NCBI GenBank assembly: GCA_036365515.1
Contig: CM070873.1
Span: forward strand, 69,438,529-69,502,528
DNA length: 64,000 nt
Direction: 5' to 3'
Source of the DNA: Torymus aiolomorphi
Lineage: Eukaryota; Arthropoda; Insecta; Hymenoptera; Torymidae
The notes beneath the pieces are model-generated. The model was not told the DNA's origin. It worked only from the letters and a program-made list of their open reading frames with translations, and ran no database searches. Positions within the stretch are counted from its first letter, which is position 1; each line of letters opens with the position of its first letter. The position numbers were made by a program, and so were the translations under genes. Of the stretch, positions 11,449 to 21,119 are shown piece after piece.

Positions 11449-12516
11449 CTAACCCATATTTTGCATCCTCTCTTCATCAACAACTTTTTTGTAGTTTTTC
11501 TTCAGTGGACTAAATACTGCAACGTCGAGAGGTTGCAATATATGCGTTGCATTGGGGTATAATGCAACCAACTCAATTTTTTTGTCTTTACAAAACTGTG
11601 AAAGTTTTAATGTTAGATCTGATACATGCCCATCTAAGTATAAAATTATTGGAAACTGAATTTTGTTTTTCAGCAACCACGGATAAAATATATTTGATAT
11701 ATATTCATAAAAACAATCTGCTGTCATCCATCCTCGCTCGGTGGTGCCAGCAATCCATTCAGGAGGTAAACTCCTGGTAATACTAGCAGGTATTCTCTGG
11801 TACCAGAATAAAATCATTGGAGGCAGCATGACACCACTTCCACTTATTGCGAATAACACAGTTAAAGATTCCTTATCATCACCGTTAACCACTTTATAAA
11901 TAGCTTTCACACCCTTTCTAGCCAAAACTTTCTCTCCTTTTGGAATTAAATAAAAGGCGCTTTCATCCATATTAAATATTCGTGAACCATCAATGTCCAC
12001 CAACTCTAGCAGCTTCAAGTGATCTTCGACTTCTTTAAACCAACTTCTCAATTTCTCTTCTGTTGCAGAAGCTCGACTGCTACTCAAATTTTGACAGACT
12101 CTCTCACTGATTTCTGGATGTCTTCGACAAAATGCTTCATACCAATGTCTGCCTGGCTTATTGCCTTTAAACGGAGTCTTTCTATCTAACTCTGTTACCA
12201 ATGTCTGCACGGCATTAAGCAGCTGAGACTTGGTAATGGGGAAACCCCTTTTGCCACACCATAAAATCCAAGATACTAATACCTCTTCTTCTTCACTCTT
12301 AAGATAAGAGGAAGGCCCTCTACTAGCCTCAACAGGGATACGGTAAGTATTTTTGGCCTGCAAGGTACTCCTCGGAACGCCATACTCAGCAGCAGCTTTT
12401 CTGATAGATGTACCTTCCTGGATTGCTTCTAATGCCTTATCCACATCATTTTGAGAATAAGGCTTTTTGTAGATTTCTTTGGCCTTTCTTTTATTTTTTT
12501 CGTTACTTTGTGACAT
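11449..12516 (-). CDS. pogo-like transposase, main exon (HTH-psq, CENP-B HTH, DDE_1)
   Basis: A 355-residue frame starts at MSQSNEKNKRK. Residues about 18-56 form a pipsqueak-type helix-turn-helix (KALEAIQEGTSIRKAAAEYG), and about 68-140 a CENP-B-type DNA-binding domain ending in WYEAFCRRHPEIS. The DDE_1 catalytic core follows, with Asp in FNMDESAF, Asp in LYLDGHVSD and a third Asp in HILQPLD, i.e. the DDD triad typical of pogo. The frame is open through all three catalytic residues. It would bind the element ends and catalyse cut-and-paste transposition in the nucleus. The gene continues into the exons at 10977-11357 and further, which carry frameshifts, so a full-length product is doubtful. 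Confidence 0.9.
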   Translation of the reverse strand: MSQSNEKNKRKAKEIYKKPYSQNDVDKALEAIQEGTSIRKAAAEYGVPRSTLQAKNTYRIPVEASRGPSSYLKSEEEEVLVSWILWCGKRGFPITKSQLLNAVQTLVTELDRKTPFKGNKPGRHWYEAFCRRHPEISERVCQNLSSSRASATEEKLRSWFKEVEDHLKLLELVDIDGSRIFNMDESAFYLIPKGEKVLARKGVKAIYKVVNGDDKESLTVLFAISGSGVMLPPMILFWYQRIPASITRSLPPEWIAGTTERGWMTADCFYEYISNIFYPWLLKNKIQFPIILYLDGHVSDLTLKLSQFCKDKKIELVALYPNATHILQPLDVAVFSPLKKNYKKVVDEERMQNMG

Positions 12517-13261
12517 TTCTGAAAAAAAAAGAATATTTGTAAATACCTACAAAATTAAAATCACAATACTTGTAAATTTTTAGGTTAAGAGGTTAGAATT
12601 TTTAGAAAGTACTTTTATAAACGAGTCATAGCGCTACTCAATAAACTATACAGTATAAACACAAATAATTAGTATTTAAACTATATACTTACGAATTTAG
12701 CACGATTAGCGATAATAAATTGCCAAATAGAGCTGTTGAAATGTCTACGTTATAATGCCAACTATCAACACGTGCAGCTCATCTACGCAGTGAAACGATG
12801 GTCGTCCGAGTAACTAGCCGGACGGTCAATAACCGGTCACACAAGCATTCCGAGTACCGATAAATAGACACGCAAATTAAATTGAAAACCATTTATTTTC
12901 CAACGAATTATCAATTCGTACATATTCTTCATACCTTTATTAATATAAACAAGTTTTTTTCGACTCGCAAAACATTATACAATATTAATTATCGACTTAA
13001 GAAGTGCGTCGTTTTCCTTAGTCAAATCGTAAGAAATACGAGATGTTCAGCCATACGTTCGAACGTCGAAATTAAAGTGTTATTTATAATTTTTATTATT
13101 AAAATAGGTTCTAACTAAAAATTGTATTGAATAGTTTGAATATTTATAAATTATAAATCATTCATACTATATTAAAAATGCGTTTCTATATCTTAAGAAT
13201 AATGAAAATATGTTGAAATGGCTAGGTACTAGTACGCGTCCAGTCACTGGTACATTTACCT
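12517..13261. other. 5' region of the pogo-like element
   Basis: Between the transposase start and the element end this is AT-rich, with a moderately GC-rich block near 12755-12860 that may hold the promoter. The 78-aa frame at 12882-13118 (+) has no recognisable content. Confidence 0.4.
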
Positions 13262-13439
13262 TACGGGTCAAATAATTTTTGGAGAAGAACATGAATACTT
13301 TAATTCCAAAATGATCGGTGACATAGGCATACGCGGTCCACCTGATTTGAAATGGATTCGGCCATAAATAAATAAATAAATTATAAGTAAATTCTCAAAT
13401 TATAACCGAATATTAGCACATTAATCATTAATAGAGTAG

Positions 13440-14010
13440 GTTTCATCCTGGCGTTTTCGCGTAGTCGGTCAACTCGTTTTTTTTGTGCATCTTTTTGGGG
13501 ATGCGCCGCTCGCCCAGTGTATTGTTTTACCTTCTGCACGTTTCAATAAATCTCGCGTACTTACGCTCGCGCGTATAACGCAATAGAAAACTTTTATAAC
13601 CGCGTCGCGAATTGTATAAGCAAAGCGTGAGCGGGAACTCGCAGCTATATATATGTATATATAATATACGCGGAACGGAAGACGACGCGGAATCCGGATA
13701 TAAGAATATCCCGAAGAATTAAACTCCGCTCGCCGCTGTGTATATCGGCGCTTCCTTCGGTCGTGCCAGTCGCGCAGTTGTTTTCTCGCCAAATATTTTT
13801 TCAAGGTCCCCGCGGCAGCCGCGGAGCGCATTTGAATACATCTGAATAGCAATGGCGGGGAAAGAAGCTCTCGCGTCGCTCGTGCCGCTTGCGCGCCACG
13901 CGAAAAAATCGATCGCCAGTGAGAGAGGTATGTATATACAGGCTGTGACTTGAATTTTTCGCCGTAGAGCTTGCGCAGCGTCCCGAGTTTCGAAGTGATA
14001 GCTATTCATT
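13440..14010. promoter_or_regulatory. CpG-rich island
   Basis: Base composition rises to many CG dinucleotides, with TATATATATGTATATATAATA at 13646-13669 and dense CGCG and GCGC words. Open frames on the minus strand (127 aa, 96 aa) are probably a by-product of GC content; neither shows a domain. The skew switch seen at other islands is not obvious here. Confidence 0.4.
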
Positions 14011-14279
14011 TTTCATTGTCTATTGTTTTAGGTTTCATGTAGGTTGCAAACAAAAAACGAGTCCGATTAGTGTTTCATTGACATGATCTGAACACAGTGG
14101 AATTCAATTTTTTAATGTTTAATTTTTGTTGTATAAATGGAGAAAGTTTTTAGATATAATAAGAAAAAATTGTCAAAAAAATGAGTACTTGGGTAATTTT
14201 TCTCTTTTTAATTAAAATAAAGTTAATATTGGATTGTTGAATTAAAACTAGTAAATGGATATAAAACGGTAAAAGTAAA

Positions 14280-15535
14280 AAGGCGGTCTTACACCTAGTG
14301 ACTTCTGAGGCCAAAATCAGCTGAAACAAAAGAAAAATATAGTTTTAACGATATACAATATATACTCTAAATATACACTATTTCTTATAAAATGATCCAA
14401 GATAAAATCTGTAGCCCTATTTTACTCAGAGATATAGCATTTTCAATTTGTTGGCATTGGCGTAACTTTTTAAGAAAACCATTCCATAGATATTGACTGG
14501 ACAAGGCCTAAATTACTTGAAACTTCTACAGTTATGGCAGGAAGAGTTGAAAATATAAAATTTCCTAAAGTAAATATTTTTTATGGAAAAAACTACTTTT
14601 AATTCATGAATTTTTATGTTTTTTTTTGTGGGTTTTAGCATTCACAAATTATTTGCTTCAGGAAATCTTAGATTTTCAATTCTTCGTGCCACATAAGTGC
14701 ATAAATTTCAAGTAATTTGGTCCTCGTCCATGTTTTTTGAAATGGTTTTTTCAAAAAGTTACGCCAAAACCAACAAATTAAAATTGCTACATTTCTGACT
14801 AGGAGAAAGGTGCGGATCACGGATTCGGTTTGGGATAGATTTTTGGATGTAGAAATATGAAGAAAGATATTAGACCCTAACGCTACAAAAACTGAAGTTC
14901 TGGACATTTTTAGCTTTATTTCGAAAATAGGCTTGAAAAAAGCCTCTTCTTAAAACGGGAACCATTTTTTTTAACTCTGGGAGTCTTAAATATCATTTCA
15001 AAAATAAAAAATAAAACTAAACAAACTGAGCATTCATTTACTTTTTTAAAAATTAAAAAATGACGATTCCTTCCAAAGCTATGAAAGGTTGTTTAACTTG
15101 AAAGGAATCAATATTTTGTAATTCTTATAAAAGCAAATGAAAGCTCATTTTGTCTAGTTTTATTTTCTATTTTTGAAATGATATTTAAAACTCTCTAAAG
15201 TTAAATAGTTACCGTTTTAAGAAGAGGCTTTCATCAAGATTTTTTGCAAAATAAAGCTAAAAGTGTCCAGAACTTAATTTTTTTTAGCGTTAAGGTTAAA
15301 TATTGCAATTTTCTTCATGTTTCTACATCCAAAAACCTATACCAAAGTTTCAGTCGAATCCGTGATCCGAACCCGTCGCCCTGTCCTAGTGAGTCAAATA
15401 GGGCTACAGATTATATCTTGGGCCATTTTATAAGAAATAGTGTATACCTATAGTATATTTATTGTAAACTGTTAAATCTACATTTTTTTTTCAGCTGATT
15501 TTGGCCTCGGAAACCACTAGATGTAAGACTCCCTT
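14280..15535. mobile_element. Foldback element with two internal hairpins
   Basis: The ends pair: GTCTTACACCTAGTG near 14286 with CACTAGATGTAAGAC near 15515, followed by GAGGCCAAAATCAGCTG and its complement. Inside, 14450-14600 pairs with about 14650-14800, and 14800-14990 pairs with about 15190-15350. A strand could therefore fold into two adjacent long hairpins within an outer stem. No supported gene. Superfamily unknown. Confidence 0.7.
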
Positions 15536-15889
15536 AATATATCATATTGTTAAACTATAACATGAATTGCATTCACTATATTGATAAAAATAATTATTCT
15601 TTGTCGACAATAGTTTTAGAATATTATTCACGACTATTTTACCAAGTAACAATAAAAGAATAAGAATTGTCGAAATCTAACAATTCGAATGAAAACCATA
15701 ATTATAATTATGAAGCCTATACTTATTTTTTACAGTTGCTAAAAAATATTTATCAAAAGAAATACTGTTTATTGTCCTAATGTAAACTATAAGTTTAAAA
15801 TGATTAACTATCTAATTATTTGAATCATGTAAAAAAATCTATATTTATGAAACAACTTAACCATATTTCCCCAAAACATTTCTAGCCGT
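15536..15889. other. AT-rich interval without recognisable feature
   Basis: No coding frame or repeat edge is supported here. Confidence 0.4.
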
Positions 15890-16330
15890 TCCGCCCTCCT
15901 TCATTCTTCCAAACCTTATTCCACCTATCCGCTCAACATATATATACACACACCGGACGGCCGACCGCATCACACACATCTGCGCAAACGATTAAACGGA
16001 TCCCCGGGAACGAACTACCTCATACTACACGCGCGCGTGGAGTGTACAAACATCCCGGGCGCGTCGACGGGCCCACGAACTCTCACGCGCCAACTCGGGC
16101 ATTAAAAAGACCGAGCGATAGCCGCCGCGGTGGCGGCGATTTCCCTTTATATACCCTTATAATAAAAGCGGCGTATAAAGAGCTTGTCTCGAGTTAAGAT
16201 GCCGCTACCTACGTGATTCGGTCGGCATGTGAGATCTGTGGATTTAGAGAGAAGGAGAGAGACCATGAGAGAAGAGAGCGATGATGCAGGAGATTTCGAG
16301 TGAGCTTTCTGGTATAGCTACGGAGTGACT
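15890..16330. promoter_or_regulatory. CpG island with C-to-G skew switch (island 1)
   Basis: The left flank is C-rich (15890-15960), the centre CpG-dense (16000-16140) and the right flank G-rich (16200-16330, with GAGAGAGAAGGAGAGAG-like sequence). The centre holds TTTATATACCC and GCGTATAAAG, which resemble divergent TATA boxes. No coding exon is visible. It resembles the series of islands between 24.9 and 57.6 kb. Confidence 0.5.
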
Positions 16331-16429
16331 GAGGCTTTATTGGGATCGGTTGTAAATCGTGAATGAGAAAAATGAAAATGATTTATTGGACAATAAATAA
16401 AAGAATGATTGAATATTAATTAGAAAGCT

Positions 16430-16859
16430 CCCGCGTAAAAATTGAAACAATTGGCGACATATGGCAACTATATTGCATATTTGCATTAGCGCTATATTAG
16501 AAATATAGTGCATCAATAAGTTTGCAATATAGTGGCAATGTTTCTGCAAATGCACATAACCCAATCCTTCACTGATATATTGCAAATACATTGCAAATTT
16601 TATCATTGGCAATACTTTTCAAGTATATTGCCAATATATTGCAAATTTTAAATATTTAAAATATTTCTTATGCATTATATTACTCATTATTTTGATTGTA
16701 AATGTAAAATTCTATATATTCTCCGCGGAATCCCACATGTTGACTTAGATAAATTGATATATTCATTTTACTTAATAATTTATACGTAGACTAATTAACG
16801 TTCATATTGTATATATATATTTAAATTTATATGTTTCTTTTACAAATAGCCAGTTTCCT
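16430..16859 (+). repeat. Left inverted terminal and subterminal repeat of the CACTA-like element
   Basis: It pairs with 23583-23983. The outer 220 bases hold repeated TATATTGC, TTGCAATATA and ATTGCCA words in both orientations; the inner part has TCTCCGCGGAATCCCAC near 16719. Arm identity is high, with small indels such as an extra AT stretch near 16810 in the left arm. Confidence 0.85.
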
Positions 16860-17026
16860 TATAAATTATGTTTTATCTGAGGAAATTGTATTGTAATTAT
16901 TATTTTCAGGTAAGAATATGAACTACTCATTATTATTATTATTTGTATTTTATTTTAATAACATAAACGCACTTTAATCCATGAATAATGAGGGATTCAT
17001 CATTATCAAAATACATATAAAGATAT

Positions 17027-19574
17027 TTACTCAAATTCTATATTATTTACAGGTTCACATACGAAATCCTTTTCATTATCCATTTTTATATGTATACATA
17101 CATCTTTCAAATTTTTTACATCAACCATTGTAACTGAATCGCATAATTCTGAATATTCGTGAATATATTTTAATATACCTCCTGGTATATTTACAAAAAA
17201 AGGATTTATCGTACGAAATGTTTGAATGCAAGCATAGTTTGTCCCAAGACATTCGCAAAGTTTACTGCATGTACAGTATGTAACGCGTAAGTAATCTTTA
17301 ATTTTACTAATATTTACATTTGATTCATTCGTAAATGTTACAAAATAAGATTCATTTTTTTTTATCTACTTGATCTGATTCTGAAGTATACAGTATTCTA
17401 TTTTTATAAAGCTTTTTAAACGTGAATAAATTAGTTCCTGGTAATTTATTTTTAATTATAACTTTTTCACAATCCGTCGATTTGATTTTTCTTGCAGTCC
17501 CAACTACATATACGTTATTTTCAATTTTTGTAAGCTTCAACCTTGTTTGAGGTGATGATAGTTTTTTACAAAAATCGTACACATCACTATTTTCTTGAAT
17601 TCAATCATATTTTAGAGTGTGTACTTTGATATGCATATTTAAATTAAACATGATTTGTAACTCCGGTTTCTTACTACTGTGGACGATAGCTTTCATTTTT
17701 CCATTTATATCTTCTAAGGGGAAGCAAGAAGTCATCCATAATGGGCCTAAACGATGTACTATCTCTGGTAGGTGCCTAAGGCTATGTACATTGCATATCA
17801 CATGTTTAGCGCCATATAAATCTTCAAATCGATTTAAAAATTCGAATATTAAATCATCGGAAAGTTGAATCATTTCATTCGAAATTTCTTCTTGAAATAA
17901 CAAATACATAGCTTGCACTAGATATTTATAATGATTTAAATAATCTTCTGGTAGTATGCCATCTAACGTTTGTAAAGAATAATAAAAAAACCAATTTTTC
18001 AACTCGGAAGCTTTCCAGAATGCAAAGTGAGATTTGATTGACCTCGGATTACGTGCAATATAGGATGGCGGCTTTATAGCGCACAATTTAACATCAATTA
18101 CTTCGATGAGATCTGATACATTAAAATCTTCGCTACCATATTTTGTATCGAACCATAGCTCGCCTAATTTTTTAACAATGCCTTCAAAAATACAATGCAT
18201 AGCATCAACTGCAGTAGAAGTAATATATTTCGGGCAAAGTTTCGACATTATTGATGGGCCTTTTACTCCGCAAACAGGCTTTCCGAGATCAAGGGCTTGT
18301 ACCGAACACTCCATAACATCTTCTTCCGTACGCAAAATTACATTTTCTATAAAAGGGTATGTCCGAGTTCTATCTACTGTCAAACCTTCTTGAACACATA
18401 CTTGGCAACCAAACCGACCATTATATTGGTTCATGGATAAAAACAGTGCTTTCGCCGGAAGATCAGCTGTTCCACATAAAATTAGGCCTCGTACAGTGAT
18501 ACTCATATCAATATCTTTAACATAAAATTCAACGCCTTTGTATAAGTCTCGTAGTGCGTTTTTCAATGGACTGAGAAATAAATTTGGGACAGGTTTTTTA
18601 TCACCAAACCATAAAGCGACTAATAAAATATTTTCAAGTTTGTACCTTTCTTCATATGGTAATTCGAGTATAATTAAAAAAAAAACCCCAAACGTTAAAT
18701 TTAGATGATTTAAAAATTTTGATACCATCCGTGTAACACATAAAAGATATATTATTTGGATTTGATAACACGTTATTTTGTTTTAAAAAGTTTTGATATA
18801 TTGAGCCATCGTAAATATCTCTTTTTAAACATATGTTTCCATTGCTCAAATTTTTATCTGTGTGATTTAACTTATTATGAAAGCCAGGACGTTGATATAG
18901 CGATTGTTATTGGCGTTTCAGAGAACCTTTAATGAAATAACTTTCTTTTTCATTATAATCACACTCACAACATAATATAGTGTCGTCCGTAATTTCTTCG
19001 ATATAGACTGATTGTCATTATTTATATTATGATCAGTATTTTCTGTTGTGGAAGTGCAATTTGAACAGTAAAAATGTTTTTTAAGTATTGGATCATCATC
19101 ATCATCATTCAAATACTTTTTAAGTTTATAGTAACTTGTAGGGCATATGTTAGGCTTCGGGAGAACATTGGCAAATAGTTGCAATGTAAGACAGGTGTGC
19201 TTATCTGGCTGCTTCGTACTCGATTTCAAAAGGCCAACGCATAAGACGAATTCCTGAAGCGCAATCGATGCTCCGGAATAAAGTTCGTCGTCCAGAGGTG
19301 AATGATTGCGTTCAAATGCAGGTTCATCCACCTCGCTATCGCTGCAACTGCAGTTTGCATCACTCCAATTTTCTGAACCATTGTCATCATCATTATATTC
19401 TGTATGAAATAGATAAAAAATTCATAAATATATTGAATAACTTTAACAGTTACGACGCGATAGGGTCGTGAACGATGTAGGTTAGAATTTTAAAAACGTG
19501 TGCGCCCTCTTCACGAGCGCGTGGAAGGGCGAATGGAAATAGGGCGTAAAAATTTGTGTGCGTATGTAAGAGCT

Positions 19575-19613
<39 letters not shown>

Positions 19614-20917
19614 GTAGCGAGTAAGCTGATAGACACAGTGCGAGAGCGTCTGAGTATAATTTTGAGGCAAGAGTGGCTGTGAACCGAGAAGAAAGGCGGT
19701 TGACTGAGCGGCGCCGAGGGCAGCTACGAGCAGTCTCGCCGTCGACGTGGTGACGAAGTTCATGCGGGAAGTCGTGCGTGTGCGCGTGGTGAGAGCTTGG
19801 TGAGCGTGTCCGGTGTAGCGCCAAAAGGAAGCGTAGTGGTACCTTCCTTTCTCAGCGGGGAAAGGGTCCCGTAAACATCGGCCCTCGTGGTGCGTAGGCT
19901 GCGCAAAAGCGCGACGCGGTCGAGAGTGAGGTTACGCGCGGGTCATCGACGGAGAGCTGCTAGTGATGCCGTTCGTCCCCATCACGGAGAGACCTTTGGT
20001 GCAAATCATGCTTTAGCCGTAGTGCGACGGCAGCGCTGTGAGTTTGGGCAGCAGCTATTCCAAATAGGCGTAACTGCTGTTCCAAGCGGCTGCGTCGTCT
20101 GCTCCTTGGTCGAGCCGTTGCACGTTTTTGGTGTAGCAGTTGTTCCAAACTGAAAGTACAAACGAGAGGGCGCGCTTGGCGCAACGGTCGCACTACGGAG
20201 TGCAGCAGTTGTACCAAAAGTTTCTCCGTGGCGGCGGGGGACGGACTTACGCGAATGCGGAGATTGTGTGAAGAGAACCGCATAGATAAGAGTGAAATAT
20301 GCCGATGATCGAGAAAGAGGGTCGCGAGTAAGGTCATAGTCAAGCGTGGGGGGTTGTGACGCGCGGAGTATCCACGCCTGGTGCCCCTTACAAATTCGGC
20401 GAGAAAAGCCATTGGGAGATTCGATGCGTGCACCGATTTATGCAATTGTCCGAGAGTGTAGCGCAAAAATACCGGGTCGCACGATCGAAGGGTTAATGCC
20501 CGTAAAATATAAACATGAATTCAATTTTGTTATAACATTACCATATATATAGGTTGCATTTTGTCTAATACAACTTTTTGCACTCCTTCCAAGACATTAT
20601 ACAAGTCGCAACTATAGGGTTCGGGGGCTTCATATGAATCCAAGCTGTACTGTCTATTTAAGTTATAATTACTGTTCGTTGGTTTTACCTAAAATATATA
20701 CATAGCTCACGTATTCAATATACAATACAAATACAAGCAGTTTTTACGGATACACAGATTTTTAAATTACTTACATTTAATTGGTTATCCTCCTCGTCTT
20801 CGTAATCAAGCGGTGTTTCATCAAGAAGTGTCGCTAAATTTTCAGTAAACAATTTTTTTTCGTACGTTTTTGCACATAATTACTATATTCTGCAAAATGT
20901 AGCGGTCTTTTAGACAT
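17027..20917 (-). pseudogene. TNP2-type (EnSpm) transposase gene, broken
   Basis: The gene starts at an ATG at 20917 (MSKRPLHFAEYSNYVQKR). Exon 1 is 20775-20917 with a frameshift at an A-run; exon 2 is 20542-20688; the large exon begins at a CATACAG acceptor near 19397. The main uninterrupted part (17601-18728, 375 aa) carries ELPYEERYKLENILLVALWF, FGCQVC, and DAMHCIFEGIVKKLGELWF, the Cys pair and D-x-MH block of the Transposase_21 family. The N-terminal exon reads FYCSNC, then after a frameshift ILCCEC. Breaks: frameshifts near 19015, 18680 and 17366 (the latter two in A-runs), TAA near 18910 and TGA at 17601-17603. The C-terminus continues to a stop at 17027. It would have catalysed excision and insertion, but now looks dead, unless the A-run breaks are sequencing errors. 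Confidence 0.8.
19440..20540. other. GC-rich, non-coding-looking segment inside the transposase gene
   Basis: It lies between transposase exons at 19397 and 20542 and is far richer in CpG than the rest of the element. It holds (GA)n at 19575-19607 followed by AGAGCGTAGCGAGTAAG. Four related words, GCAGCTATTCCAA, ACTGCTGTTCCAA, GCAGTTGTTCCAA and GCAGTTGTACCAA, occur at about 20049, 20071, 20132 and 20203. Open frames on both strands (up to 168 aa) resemble nothing I recognise. It may be an inserted island or promoter region captured in an intron. Confidence 0.4.
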
Positions 20918-21119
20918 TTTTATTTTGATGCGCGAGCGTGTCGTTAATCTTTAAATTCGAATTCTATCGATATAACAGACGTCGCGTTGTCTTTTTTTTT
21001 TTTTTTAACCAACATCAGGTTATAAACAATATACATAGTTACAGAGGTTATTTTTCTGCGTCTGAAAGCTTGAGGAATTGGTTCCGAATAATTAATAATG
21101 TACGTCTTAGTTTTTTTTT

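Larger units (their letters stand above)
8738..13261 (-). mobile_element. pogo/Tigger-like Tc1-mariner element
   Basis: The ends are AGGTAAATGTACCAGT at 8738 and its complement ACTGGTACATTTACCT ending at 13261, with about 25 bp of imperfect inverted repeat. TA dinucleotides flank both ends (8736-8737, 13262-13263), the target-site duplication known for this superfamily. Removing the element exactly restores the right arm of the surrounding long-TIR element. A subterminal copy of the end motif (ATGTACCAGTACCTAGCC) lies near 8933. The gene inside is on the minus strand with several introns. Confidence 0.9.
6631..13363. mobile_element. Long-TIR DNA transposon interrupted by a pogo element
   Basis: The left end GGCCGAATCCATTTCAAATC is mirrored at the right end by GATTTGAAATGGATTCGGCC, ending at 13363. 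ATAA flanks both ends (6627-6630 and 13364-13367) and may be a 4-bp target-site duplication. The terminal inverted repeats are about 670 bp: the left arm is 6631 to about 7300, and the right arm is about 8160-8737 continuing at 13264-13363 after the inserted pogo-like element is removed. Without the insertion the element is about 2.2 kb and carries one decayed gene (7516-8219). The superfamily is not settled; a 4-bp duplication with long TIRs is compatible with Sola-type elements, but that is an inference. Confidence 0.8.
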
